From Phycisphaerales bacterium (GTDB lineage Bacteria > Planctomycetota > Phycisphaerae > Phycisphaerales > SM1A02), in contig SIAD01000003.1 in assembly GCA_009691915.1 (NCBI GenBank), forward strand, positions 62,001-126,000: 64,000 nucleotides of DNA. The letters run 5' to 3'. The translations under genes and the position numbers were made by a program. Shown here in pieces: positions 8,648-17,958 of this stretch. How positions within the stretch are numbered: the first letter of the stretch is position 1; each line of letters opens with the position of its first letter. The notes below the pieces were generated by a model. That model was given only the letters and a program-made list of their open reading frames with translations, was not told the DNA's origin and did no database searches.

Positions 8648-10234
8648 ATGGCCCGTCATTTCGAGTTCCACGCGAGAACCGTCTCGGCGCTGACTTTCGT
8701 GAGCCGGGTCACCGGCTTGGCACGCGATGCCGCGATGAGCCGCGTCTTTGGTGCCGGGGCGGTGACTGACGCCTTCGCCTTCGCGTTCATGGTGCCAAAC
8801 CTCTTCCGCCGACTCTTTGGCGAGGGGGCACTCACTTCGAGCTTTCTCCCTGTGTACGCAAAGCTCGAGGAGAAGGAGCCCGCTGTAGCCGCGGCACTGG
8901 CGCGGATGGTGCTCGCACGAGTCGCGGTCTTCTTGGCGGTGGTATGCCTGATCGGGGAGGGCGTTCTCCTGCTGTGTTGGCCCAGCGGCGCGAACGATGC
9001 GGCGACGCTCTCGGCGAAGTTGGTCGCCATCCTCCTCCCGTACATGCCGCTCGTATGCCTCGTGGCGTTGATCGGTGCAATTCTTCAGGTCCATCATCGG
9101 TTTGGTCCCACTGCAGCCGCGCCGATCATCCTCAATGTCGCGATCGTTGCGACTTGCGTCGGACTGATGCCGCAGACGCTCGCTGCCCTCGGGTTCGCCG
9201 CGATCTCGCAGCATGCGCATGTCATGATGGTGGCGTCGAGTGTGATCGTTGCCGGAGTCCTCCAGGTGGCGTGGAGCTGGCACGCCCTGAGGTCGGTTGC
9301 CGTAGAGCACGCTGACGAGCGCACGGCCGCCTCGCGCGCGTTCAGCCGTGTCATTCTGCAGGCGGTTCCCATGGCGCTCGGGCTAGGCGTGCTGCAAGTC
9401 AACACCTTTGTCGACGGACTCATTGCCAGCTACCCAACCATCGTCGGGCCGACGGTGTTCGGCATCGAGTACCCGCTCAAGGAAGGAGCGATGGCGTCGC
9501 TCTCTTTCGCCCAGCGGCTCTACGAGTTTCCGCTGGGCGTCTTCGGGATCTCAGTCGCCACCGCAATCTTCCCGCAACTGTCCCGCGAGGCGCACGACAC
9601 GGATGCCTTTCGTGCGACGCTCGCGCGGGCACTGAGGCTGGTGATGTTCGTCGGACTGCCTGCGAGCGTCGGGCTCATGATGCTGCGGATTCCTCTGACG
9701 GCGGCGGTGTTTCAAGGGGACTCGTTTACTGAGGCGGACACAGCGCGGGTCGCGTCGATTCTCCTGGCATTCGCTCCGGCGATCTGGGCCTACAGCGCGA
9801 ACCATGTTCTCACTCGGGCGTTCTACGCGCGCGGTGAGCCCATGACGCCGGTCATCGTCGCGGTCGCGATGGTCGCCCTCAATTTCCTCCTGAACATCAC
9901 TCTGATCTGGACCCCGCTCAACACCGCAGGGCTCGCGCTCTCAACGGCGACTTGCTCGATCATTCAGATGGTGATCCTCCAGCGGTTGCTCGCCAAGCGT
10001 GTGGGGCCACTCGTCACCGGGGAAGTCGTGACCAGCTGGTGGCGAAGCGCCTTCGTCACGGCCGTGATGGGCGTCGTGCTTCTGGGCGCGATGCAGTTCA
10101 CGCCTGAGAAGGGCTCATGGTTCGTGATGCTGTCGACGCTTCTGCTGCTGGTCGCGGTCGGCGCGGCAACCGCGCTGGGTGCGGCGCGCATGCTCAGGAT
10201 GACCGAACTTCGCTGGGCTCTGGGTCGACGCTAG
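8648..10234 (+). CDS. murJ: lipid II flippase MurJ
   Basis: 528-residue polytopic inner-membrane protein of the MviN/MurJ family, which flips the peptidoglycan precursor lipid II. The N-terminus VSRVTGLARDAAMSRVFGAG and the GALTSSFLPVY segment are family hallmarks, and about 14 hydrophobic helices follow. The family PLKEGAMASLSFAQRLYEFP region and SANHVLTRAFYARGEPMTPV are present. The start at 8648 (MARHFEF) fits the usual family N-terminus; longer in-frame starts overlap the divergent lipoprotein gene. Its presence argues that this planctomycete makes peptidoglycan. Confidence 0.93.
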   Translation: MARHFEFHARTVSALTFVSRVTGLARDAAMSRVFGAGAVTDAFAFAFMVPNLFRRLFGEGALTSSFLPVYAKLEEKEPAVAAALARMVLARVAVFLAVVCLIGEGVLLLCWPSGANDAATLSAKLVAILLPYMPLVCLVALIGAILQVHHRFGPTAAAPIILNVAIVATCVGLMPQTLAALGFAAISQHAHVMMVASSVIVAGVLQVAWSWHALRSVAVEHADERTAASRAFSRVILQAVPMALGLGVLQVNTFVDGLIASYPTIVGPTVFGIEYPLKEGAMASLSFAQRLYEFPLGVFGISVATAIFPQLSREAHDTDAFRATLARALRLVMFVGLPASVGLMMLRIPLTAAVFQGDSFTEADTARVASILLAFAPAIWAYSANHVLTRAFYARGEPMTPVIVAVAMVALNFLLNITLIWTPLNTAGLALSTATCSIIQMVILQRLLAKRVGPLVTGEVVTSWWRSAFVTAVMGVVLLGAMQFTPEKGSWFVMLSTLLLLVAVGAATALGAARMLRMTELRWALGRR

Positions 10235-10251
10235 TGCTCGCCGAGTGCTAG

Positions 10252-11766
10252 TCAGCCGCCGCTTGGTGGAATCGGCAGCGGCTTCAGTGACACGGGATCG
10301 CGCAGGGGCAACTGCGTGGCCAGTCCATCTTCGGGCATGATCTGCGACATGGTGGCCCGCCCCTGCAGGTCTCCCTTGGAAATGTCCGACCATTTGCCCA
10401 CGACGAGGACGGTCATGCTCTTGGGATCGAGATACTTCTGCGCCACCCGCTGGATGTCGTCGGGAGTCACCGCCCGGATGTTGTCCCGGTAGCTATCCCA
10501 GTAACCCGCAGGCCGCGTGGTCATCTCATCCGCCACAAACACGCCGAGCGTTCCGGCCTTGGAGGCGAAGTTTGCCGGGAATGTTTCGATGAAGGAGTTC
10601 TTGGCGATGTCCAGCTCCGAGGCACTGACCTGCGTGTCGCGAATGCGATCAAGTTCTTCGAAGATGATCTTCGCTGCCAGAGCACAGGTTGGGTTCTTGC
10701 TCTCGAACGCCGCGCGGAAAACCCCGGGGTAGAACGCGCCAGCCCTGAACCCTGAGCCCGCGCTGTAGGCGAGCCCTTCGTCGCTGCGGACTTTCTGGGT
10801 GATCCGGCTGGAGAACCCACCGCCGCCGAGGATCTCGTTCATCACGGTGTAGGCGTAGAAATCCGGGTTGTCGCGCATGATCGAGCGCATACCGATCGTG
10901 ACCTTGCCCTGGGGAATGTCCTTCTCGACATAGAAAACTCCCGCAGGCATCTCGTGGGTTGGTGCCGATGGTGGCGCGATCCGTTCCCCCCTCTGCCAGC
11001 CGGCGAAGGCCTTCTCTAGTGCAGCGGGCAGGGTGGTCGGATCGAAGTCGCCCGTTGCCGAGACAATCATGTTGCCGGGATTGAAGACTCTCGTCGCCAT
11101 CGCGCGCATGTCATCGGTGGAAATCGAGTCGACTGACTCTCCGGTGGGCTGCGCGGACTCAAAGTGATCCTCCCCGTAGACGAGGTAGCCCCACTCACGA
11201 GCGCTGATGGCCGCGGCATTGTCGTTGCGCTGCTTGAGTCCTTCCAGCAGCTCGCCCTTGGCGATCTTGAACTTTTCCGCATCGAAGCCGGGGTTTCGCA
11301 GCAGGTCCACGAGGATCGCGAGGCTCTCGTCGAAGTTGGACTTAAGACAGTCCATCGTGGCTGAGCTCGTCCAGCCCGAGGAGTTCACGCCGAGGTTGGT
11401 GGCCATGAAGTCGAGCCGCTCGTCGACCTCGCTGGCCGTGCGAGAGGTCGATCCGCCCTGGCGGATCATCGCGGCGGTCATCCACGCCAGACCTTCCTTT
11501 CCGGCAGGGTCGAGGTTCGATCCGCCCATGCAGGTGATGGTCAGCGTGATGAGCGGGAACTCGTGGCTCGGGAACATGTAAAGCGCTGTTCCATCAGAGA
11601 GCGTGGTGCGATATTCGCTCGCCTTCGGCGGGGTGAACTTCAGTTCCGGGAAGTTGAGACTCTCCGGGCGCGAAGGGATCGCTCCCTGCGCGAACGCGGG
11701 GGTTGCGGTCACGAGCGAACCGAGGCAGACGAGCACGACGGAAAGCGTGGTGATTGTGCTGGGCAT
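10252..11766 (-). CDS. M16 family peptidase homologue, zinc-site-less partner
   Basis: 504-residue exported insulinase-type protein. The ATG at 11766 has AAAGGA eight bases upstream and is followed by a signal peptide ending PAFAQG; a GTG at 11802 overlaps the upstream stop but adds a charged leader. The sequence keeps the M16 fold (LTITCMGGSNLDPAGKEGLA, FNPGNMIVSATGDFDP, GGGGFSSRITQKVR). Where active subunits carry HxxEH it reads GLAWMTAAMIRQGG, so it should not bind the catalytic zinc. It follows the active-site-bearing M16 gene by 32 bp. Such active/inactive pairs form heterodimeric peptidases. Confidence 0.9.
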   Translation of the reverse strand: MPSTITTLSVVLVCLGSLVTATPAFAQGAIPSRPESLNFPELKFTPPKASEYRTTLSDGTALYMFPSHEFPLITLTITCMGGSNLDPAGKEGLAWMTAAMIRQGGSTSRTASEVDERLDFMATNLGVNSSGWTSSATMDCLKSNFDESLAILVDLLRNPGFDAEKFKIAKGELLEGLKQRNDNAAAISAREWGYLVYGEDHFESAQPTGESVDSISTDDMRAMATRVFNPGNMIVSATGDFDPTTLPAALEKAFAGWQRGERIAPPSAPTHEMPAGVFYVEKDIPQGKVTIGMRSIMRDNPDFYAYTVMNEILGGGGFSSRITQKVRSDEGLAYSAGSGFRAGAFYPGVFRAAFESKNPTCALAAKIIFEELDRIRDTQVSASELDIAKNSFIETFPANFASKAGTLGVFVADEMTTRPAGYWDSYRDNIRAVTPDDIQRVAQKYLDPKSMTVLVVGKWSDISKGDLQGRATMSQIMPEDGLATQLPLRDPVSLKPLPIPPSGG

Positions 11767-11798
11767 GGCGTTGTCCTTTCTCTGGCGAGTCGCGTCTC

Positions 11799-13703
11799 TC
11801 ACTTGCCACCTCCGGCAGATTCAAGTTGAGCGATGCGTTCCTTGATCTTGCGCGCCATGAGTTCAAACATGGGCTTCATCGGCGGAGGCACCTGCTCGGT
11901 CTGTCCTTCCATCTGCGCAAGGCCAGCCTTGAGGCCGGCGAGATCTTCGTCCTTCATGACCTGCGCCAACATTTGCTTCGCGCGCGCCTGCATCGGTGCG
12001 GGGAGGGCGGCGATGTCCGGATCCGCTGGCGCCTCGGCGGCAGCACTGGCCTTGCGAAGGAATGTGGCGACAGATCGGTTGGATTCGGCGAAGTACTGGC
12101 GTGCGACCCGCTGGATGTCCGCTGGTGTCACGGCCTGGAGCTTCTTCGGGTTCTCGTTGATCTCTTCCCAACCACCCATCGCCTCTGAAATCGCCAGACC
12201 GATCATCAGGCGGAAGTTCGCCTGCAGCCCCCGGTAGTGGTCGGCCGCGACATTGTTCTTGATCTTCTGGAGTTCTTCCTCCGGAACCAGTTTATCCTGA
12301 ACTATCTTGAGTTCTGCGTACCACGCCTCCTCGAGCTGCTCGGGCGACGCGTCTCCCTTGGTCTCGGCACTGAACGAGAACGCCCCGGCATAGTGACGGC
12401 TGTCCTGTTGGCTTGAGGCGGAGCTTGCGATCTCCTTACCTTCGACCATCGACTTGTAGAGCCGTCCGGTTCGTCCGTTGAGGATCCCTGTCAACATGTC
12501 GAGGGCATAGCTGTCGGCATGCAGTGCCGGCACCGTGTGGTAGCGCACCTCGACCTGCGGCTGACAATCAGCTTCGGCGTTCATGCGCTGCTCGGCCATC
12601 TGTTTGGCCTCGAGCGTGATGACGGGCGGTGGCGGCAGGATCCCGGTCTGGAGACGCGAGAAGTAGGACTCGATCATCGGCTTCACTTCTGCGGGGTCGA
12701 AGTCACCCACGATGATGCCGACGATGTTGTTCGGTCGGTAATAGATGTTCCAGTACTTCATCGCCTCCTCCATGGAGTAGGAGTTGAGGTCGCTGGTCCA
12801 CCCGATCACCGGCCAGGCGTAGGGGCAGGAGATCCAGAACATCGCGTCGAACTGCTCCTGGAAAGCGCCGGTCGGCGTCGACTCCGTGCGAAGTCGCCGC
12901 TCCTCGTGAACGACATCGCGCTCGCTGTAGAACTCGCGGAAGACGCTGTCGTTGAGTCGATCGCTCTCCATCCAGCACCAGAGTTCGAACTTGTTGCTCG
13001 GAACCTGGATGAAGTAGAAGGTGAGATCGAAGCTGGTGAAGGCGTTCATGCGGGCGCCGCCGGCCTTGGTGTAGATCTTGTCGAACTCATCCTTGTTGAT
13101 CGAGCTAAACTGCTTCTGCTCGGCCTCAAGGTCGGCAATCTGCCCCTCAAGTCCCTTGGCCTTCGCGGCCCCATCAGCGGTGGCGCGGTCAGCTCCGGCG
13201 AGCTCCTTCTTGAGATCGGAAATCGTCGTCGTGTTCCCGCGACCCTGTTGACTGTCCATCGACTTCTTGAGATCGGCGCGGAGCTTGGCGAGAACCGGCG
13301 TGTCATTCTTCACATTCCACGGATCGTCGATCTCACCGAGAAAGAACCGCTGATACTGGGTCGTCCAGGTGTAGAGGTTCATCGCGTCCCTGAGCTTCTT
13401 CTGCTCGGCGCGGTACTGCGCATCGCGCTCCTTGTCCGGAGTGCCTATCGTGTTGGTCCCCTTGAACATCATGTGCTCGAAGAAGTGGGAGATCCCGGTG
13501 ATCCCCGGGCGTTCGTTGACGCTGCCGACCTTGGCGAGCCAGCCCGCACTGATGGTGTTGGGTTCGTCGTGGCGCGGGACAAGGATGAACTTCATCCCGT
13601 TGTCGAGGCTGACGATTTCGGGGGTCAGTTGCTGCGCAGGGGCGGCACAGATACCCGCCAATGTGGAGGAGATGGCGACGAACCAGATGGCGGCGTTCTT
13701 CAT
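11799..13703 (-). CDS. M16 family zinc metallopeptidase, active subunit
   Basis: 634-residue exported peptidase. The start at 13703 (MKNAAIWFVAISSTL) gives a signal peptide cleaved after APAQQ. The inverted zinc motif HFFEH lies in GISHFFEHMMFKGT, with the downstream Glu ligand expected in YSERDVVHEERRLR. Between them is an insertion of about 100 residues, partly coiled-coil (LEGQIADLEAEQKQFSSINK), longer than in bacterial processing peptidases. The second M16 domain carries GILNGRTGRLYKSMVEG. It should work in the periplasm with the adjacent zinc-less homologue, degrading or trimming secreted peptides. Confidence 0.92.
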   Translation of the reverse strand: MKNAAIWFVAISSTLAGICAAPAQQLTPEIVSLDNGMKFILVPRHDEPNTISAGWLAKVGSVNERPGITGISHFFEHMMFKGTNTIGTPDKERDAQYRAEQKKLRDAMNLYTWTTQYQRFFLGEIDDPWNVKNDTPVLAKLRADLKKSMDSQQGRGNTTTISDLKKELAGADRATADGAAKAKGLEGQIADLEAEQKQFSSINKDEFDKIYTKAGGARMNAFTSFDLTFYFIQVPSNKFELWCWMESDRLNDSVFREFYSERDVVHEERRLRTESTPTGAFQEQFDAMFWISCPYAWPVIGWTSDLNSYSMEEAMKYWNIYYRPNNIVGIIVGDFDPAEVKPMIESYFSRLQTGILPPPPVITLEAKQMAEQRMNAEADCQPQVEVRYHTVPALHADSYALDMLTGILNGRTGRLYKSMVEGKEIASSASSQQDSRHYAGAFSFSAETKGDASPEQLEEAWYAELKIVQDKLVPEEELQKIKNNVAADHYRGLQANFRLMIGLAISEAMGGWEEINENPKKLQAVTPADIQRVARQYFAESNRSVATFLRKASAAAEAPADPDIAALPAPMQARAKQMLAQVMKDEDLAGLKAGLAQMEGQTEQVPPPMKPMFELMARKIKERIAQLESAGGGK

Positions 13704-13794
13704 GGGACTCTCCAAGGTGGTCGAACCGACTTAGGAAGGGGCATTTGTAGGCGATATTGCCGGAATACGCCTCCATGAGGCCGAGTCTTGGGCT

Positions 13795-15636
13795 ATGGTT
13801 CGCCATATGCCAAACCGGTCACGCCTTGCAATAATCATTGCGGCGGCGAGTGTTGCCGCACCTGCACTCGGGCAGGTTCGCGTACTGAACTACAATTACG
13901 CACATTTGGGCGGCGATCCTGCCTCGATCCAGGCGGTCTTGGCCGCCGCGCACGCCGATAACAGTGTCGGTTGGGCGAAGCCGGTCGATGTGATGATGTT
14001 TCAGGAGGTCACTGGGAGCACCGTCGGCACCTTGCAATCCCTCATTGATGCGGCAGCACCCTCCGGTGCCACCTACGCGCGGGCAACATTTACGACCTCG
14101 GGGAACGAGGACAGCGCCTCCGGGGCGCAGTGTGCGTTCTACCGAATTCAAACCATCTCGGAGACGGTGGCATCGCACGCCGACATTTCAACGGGGGCGA
14201 GTCGCAATGCCGACCGCTGGCTCTTCAGGTTGAACGGCTACACATCGGGTGCGGCGAGTTTCTATGTGTACAGCATGCACCTGAAGGCGTCGCTCGGATA
14301 TGAGGATGTGCGGGAGACCGGAGCCCTTGCGGTGCGGGCCAACGCGAACGCACTCGGGGTCGGTGTTCGCGCGATCTATCTCGGCGACTTCAATGTCTAC
14401 ATCAATACTGAGCCTGCCTACCTCGCATTTATCGCCTCTGGCAATGGGCAGGCATTCGACGGACTAGGCACGGGCTCGTGGGCCGGCGTGGCGAACGCGT
14501 GGAAGCACACACAGAGTCCTCGGCTGGCATCGACGGGACTCATCGGCGGCGGGATGGACGATCGATTCGACATACATCTGGCGACGGCCGCGCTGACCGA
14601 CGGCGAGGGCATAGCCCAGATTCCCGGGGCGTACCGCGCATTCGGAAACGACGGTGATCATTTCGACACAGACATCAACGCCGGTAACAACTCGTTCTAC
14701 CCCTCGGATATTGCGCGGTCCAATGCACTCGCCGATGCGTTGCGCGAAGCCAGCGATCACATTCCGGTGATTGTCGACTATCAGGTTCCGGCGGTGGCTA
14801 GCGCGGTAATGGGGGTGGTGCCCCCGCGCGTGATCCAGGGGGCCTCGGCGTCAGCGCAGGTCACGATCAAGAACATGGCCACGGTCGCCACGCCGCTTGG
14901 CTCGGATGAGCTCGATTACTCGGTAGCGGGCAGCGGCGGATTCGTGGGGACTGCCACAGGAGTCGCCCCGCTTGCGCCGGCACTGGCGACGGTGAATCTT
15001 GCGATGGCGACAACTTCCGTCGGTTCTTTTTCTCCGCAGGCTCTCGTGACAACTTCCTCGGAGGCTGCACAGAACCCATCGATCGCGCTCTCGTCGGCGT
15101 TTACGGTGGTGGCCAAATCGCGCCCTTCATGGAGGGTCGATGCTGTGGCAACGACTGGGTCCTTCGCGGTTGGCATCAACCCGAATGCGACGCTGGAAGT
15201 CGACATTCCGCTTTTCAACTATGGGTACTCCGCGAACCAGTCCAAGTTGGACGCCGACTTCTGGTCGACACCGTTCGGGAGCCCCGTTCAGGTTGTTGGT
15301 TCCCTCCCCTTGGCGATTGGAGCGAATCCCGGCGCGATTCGCATTCGCGTGAACTCCGCGGGCCTTCCTTCGGGGCTGACCATCGTCAACGCAACACTCC
15401 TGACGAGCGACGAGAATGTCCCGGGAGAGTCCGACGCCTCGCTGTCTCTCGCCATCGGAATCACGGTCGCCGGGCCGCCGCCTCAACCGGAGGACTTCAA
15501 CGGCGATGGCGCCGTGAACGCCAGCGATCTGTCGGTGCTGCTTGCGCAGTGGGGAGGCCCCGGCCAGGCAGATCTCAATGGATCAGGAACGGTCGATGGC
15601 ATCGATCTCGGGATGCTGCTCAGCAACTGGGGATAG
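13795..15636 (+). CDS. secreted endonuclease/exonuclease/phosphatase-fold protein with dockerin-like tag
   Basis: 613 residues. A signal peptide (cleavage near ALGQV) leads into the EEP fold with all key residues: RVLNYN, catalytic Glu71 in FQEV, YSMHLKAS, D198/N200 in YLGDFNVY and the pair D321/H322 in SDHIPV. It is therefore probably an active secreted nuclease or phosphodiesterase. Residues 340-560 form two Ig-like beta modules. The last about 50 residues are two EF-hand-like repeats (DFNGDGAVNASDL...LLAQWG and DLNGSGTVDGIDL...LLSNWG). Divergent from the M16 gene by 91 bp. A second ATG at 13807 is an equally good start. Confidence 0.85.
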   Translation: MVRHMPNRSRLAIIIAAASVAAPALGQVRVLNYNYAHLGGDPASIQAVLAAAHADNSVGWAKPVDVMMFQEVTGSTVGTLQSLIDAAAPSGATYARATFTTSGNEDSASGAQCAFYRIQTISETVASHADISTGASRNADRWLFRLNGYTSGAASFYVYSMHLKASLGYEDVRETGALAVRANANALGVGVRAIYLGDFNVYINTEPAYLAFIASGNGQAFDGLGTGSWAGVANAWKHTQSPRLASTGLIGGGMDDRFDIHLATAALTDGEGIAQIPGAYRAFGNDGDHFDTDINAGNNSFYPSDIARSNALADALREASDHIPVIVDYQVPAVASAVMGVVPPRVIQGASASAQVTIKNMATVATPLGSDELDYSVAGSGGFVGTATGVAPLAPALATVNLAMATTSVGSFSPQALVTTSSEAAQNPSIALSSAFTVVAKSRPSWRVDAVATTGSFAVGINPNATLEVDIPLFNYGYSANQSKLDADFWSTPFGSPVQVVGSLPLAIGANPGAIRIRVNSAGLPSGLTIVNATLLTSDENVPGESDASLSLAIGITVAGPPPQPEDFNGDGAVNASDLSVLLAQWGGPGQADLNGSGTVDGIDLGMLLSNWG

Positions 15637-15660
15637 ATCATCGCGTAGGGTGTCGTGAAT

Positions 15661-17958
15661 ATGCGAACAGCCCAAACTTCTCCAGCCGCGTTTCGCGCGT
15701 GCACCCTCGTCCTGGGGGCGGGCCTGACCTCCGCGGCAGCGGCTGTCGATCTCGCCGTGATGAGCGTCGAGATCACGCAGGGTGGACAGTTCGGTGGAGC
15801 GACGACGCTCGTGGCAGGCCGCCCGACCATGGTCCGCGTCAAGGTGGGGGTGACCGGGCAGACCACCTCTCAGGCGAATGTCGATGCGGTGCTCCGGATG
15901 TATGTCGGTGGCCAGCAGCTCGTGGGTTCGCCCTACTTCTCGCGTAACGGACCGATCACGGCTCCCGTGGCTCCCAACTCCGCGAATGTCAACGACACGG
16001 TCAATTTCACCGTGATAGCCCCGGTTAGCACAGATGTTGACTTCGTCGTCGTGGTCGATCCGCGCAATCTTGTAACCGAGACCAACGAGGCGAACAACAC
16101 CTACTCACTCAACAATAAGTCATTCGTGTGCCGCAAGGTTCTGGATGTCGCCTATGTCTCGGTCAACTACACACCCGGCGGCGGGCAGCCGGTCGCAGCC
16201 ACGATCGAACCGGGTGTCGGTGACAACTTCATGCGCGGGATCTATGCGGTGGGAGAGCTCAACTATCACCGGTCCCCGCTTGGCCCGCTGACCTGGACTT
16301 CCAGCATCAACTCTAGCGGTGCCGCGCTGCTCAGTTCGCTTTCGACGATTCGTACTTCGACGATTCCGGCGGCGGGTTTCTCGCGGCCAGAGTTCATATA
16401 TGGATGGCTGCCCGGCAATCCCTACAGCGGGAATGGCGTGGCCAACGGGATCCCCGGCGACGCGGCCTTCGGGAACACGGAATCCTCGCGGTTTCAGCGG
16501 ACCTTCGCCCATGAGATCGGCCACTGCTGGGGGCGCGGCCACACCAGCAACACAATCGCCTATGTCGGGTTCGATGTCGAACACCATCTGGCGAACCCAC
16601 TCGCTCTCGCGCAGACGCATGCGGCGAGCAAATACGATGTGATGGTCGCGGGGATGCTCACGAGCCAGGCGTGGGTCGATTCCGGGACCTACAGCGACTG
16701 CCTCACCGACTCGCGATCCCAGTGCACCGCGGCTTCAGGCGACGGAGACGGAAGCGGCGGTGGTGGGGCCACCGATGCCCATGACGCACATGATGCCCAA
16801 CGGTCGCTTCACCTGTCGGGCGCGTACGACCACGCCGCGAAATCCATCGAGTTGTTCCCGGCAAACCTCGTCGAGATCGTTTCGCCAACCCAAGACGACC
16901 CGCGCGGGGATCTTGTGATCCAGTCTTTTGACGCGCGCGGTGGGCTCCTGACGAGCCTGCGATGGAAGTCGGGCACGACACGCGAGTCGTGCGCAAGCGA
17001 GCCGGGGCATTCGAGTCTGCACGCTCGATCACCGGTGTCAGTGTTCATCCCGCAGGTTGTCGGAGGCGAATTCGTGGCACGCGTGGAGATGCGAGTGCTG
17101 GCATCCGGCCGACTTCTTGCATCGCGCAGCGTGAGCAAGCGCGCGCCAGAGATTTTGTTGCTTGGATCGCGCCTCGTCAGTGGCACGGGAGTGGCGAGCC
17201 ACGCAGGCACAGGACCGTTCGTCGAGATCTTCTGGAACGCAGCGGATGCCGATGGCGACCCGCTGCGCACCGATGTCCACTACAGCCGCGATGGCGGGGA
17301 GTCGTGGTCGGCCATTCAAGCCAATGTCGATGGATCGGCCGCGCGCCTTTCCCTCGCGGACATCCCTGCGGCGATCCCCGGCCGCGGCATTGTCAGACTC
17401 TGCGTCACCGACGGGCTCCGCGTCACGCAGGCAGAGATGCCCGCGGCACTGGGCGAGTTTGGGCCCACCTTTGAAGGTGGCGTCTCCGGCTCAGGCGACT
17501 GGAGCGGATTCCTCGTCAACAATCCTCCTGACATCCATCTTGTGTCGCCGAACTCGAATAATTCCTATCCCCAAGGCGCGGCGGTGCTCCTGCATGCCTC
17601 GGGGTGGGACTTGGAGCAGCAGTACCTCGGTGACTCCGCGGTCACTTGGACCAGCTCGCTCGCCGGAACAGTTGGCACAGGACGGATGCTGCTGGTCAAG
17701 ACGCTGCCTGTGGGCACACAGACAATCACGCTGCAGGGAACCGATGCCGAGGGTCTATCCGTCTCGAAGAGCGTGGTCATCGCCGTCACGGCGCGCACGC
17801 TGGTCACACCCGACATCAATGGCGATTGGATCGTCAACGGCGCGGACCTCTCCGCGGTCCTTGGAAACTGGGGGGGCACGGGGCTCGGCGACCTCGACTT
17901 TGACGGAGTTGTCGGCGGACCGGATCTCACCGTGATCATCTCCGGATGGACCGGATGA
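15661..17958 (+). CDS. secreted metzincin-type metallopeptidase with CARDB and dockerin-like tag
   Basis: 765 residues. After a signal peptide (cleavage near TSAAAAV) comes a CARDB-like Ig module (VTETNEANNTYSLNN, about residue 145). Then follows a zinc peptidase core whose motif HEIGHCWGRGH (H284, E285, H288, H294) fits the full metzincin consensus HExxHxxGxxH, with a likely Met-turn at YDVMVAGM. A Gly/Asp/His-rich linker and beta modules follow, and the C-terminus has a dockerin-like pair (DINGDWIVNGADLS... DLDFDGVVGGPDLT). I chose ATG 15661 (AGGG ten bases upstream) over GTG 15655. Probably degrades external protein. Confidence 0.82.
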   Translation: MRTAQTSPAAFRACTLVLGAGLTSAAAAVDLAVMSVEITQGGQFGGATTLVAGRPTMVRVKVGVTGQTTSQANVDAVLRMYVGGQQLVGSPYFSRNGPITAPVAPNSANVNDTVNFTVIAPVSTDVDFVVVVDPRNLVTETNEANNTYSLNNKSFVCRKVLDVAYVSVNYTPGGGQPVAATIEPGVGDNFMRGIYAVGELNYHRSPLGPLTWTSSINSSGAALLSSLSTIRTSTIPAAGFSRPEFIYGWLPGNPYSGNGVANGIPGDAAFGNTESSRFQRTFAHEIGHCWGRGHTSNTIAYVGFDVEHHLANPLALAQTHAASKYDVMVAGMLTSQAWVDSGTYSDCLTDSRSQCTAASGDGDGSGGGGATDAHDAHDAQRSLHLSGAYDHAAKSIELFPANLVEIVSPTQDDPRGDLVIQSFDARGGLLTSLRWKSGTTRESCASEPGHSSLHARSPVSVFIPQVVGGEFVARVEMRVLASGRLLASRSVSKRAPEILLLGSRLVSGTGVASHAGTGPFVEIFWNAADADGDPLRTDVHYSRDGGESWSAIQANVDGSAARLSLADIPAAIPGRGIVRLCVTDGLRVTQAEMPAALGEFGPTFEGGVSGSGDWSGFLVNNPPDIHLVSPNSNNSYPQGAAVLLHASGWDLEQQYLGDSAVTWTSSLAGTVGTGRMLLVKTLPVGTQTITLQGTDAEGLSVSKSVVIAVTARTLVTPDINGDWIVNGADLSAVLGNWGGTGLGDLDFDGVVGGPDLTVIISGWTG

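Noticed and set aside
10230-10260. Repeat-like ctagtgctcg / gagtgctag between murJ and the M16 gene
   Set aside because: Imperfect and only about 20 bp; does not form a clean stem or T-run, so not called a terminator.
12519-13778. 419-codon plus-strand open frame opposite the M16 peptidase
   Set aside because: The opposite strand encodes an intact M16 protein with HFFEH; the plus-strand reading has no motif.
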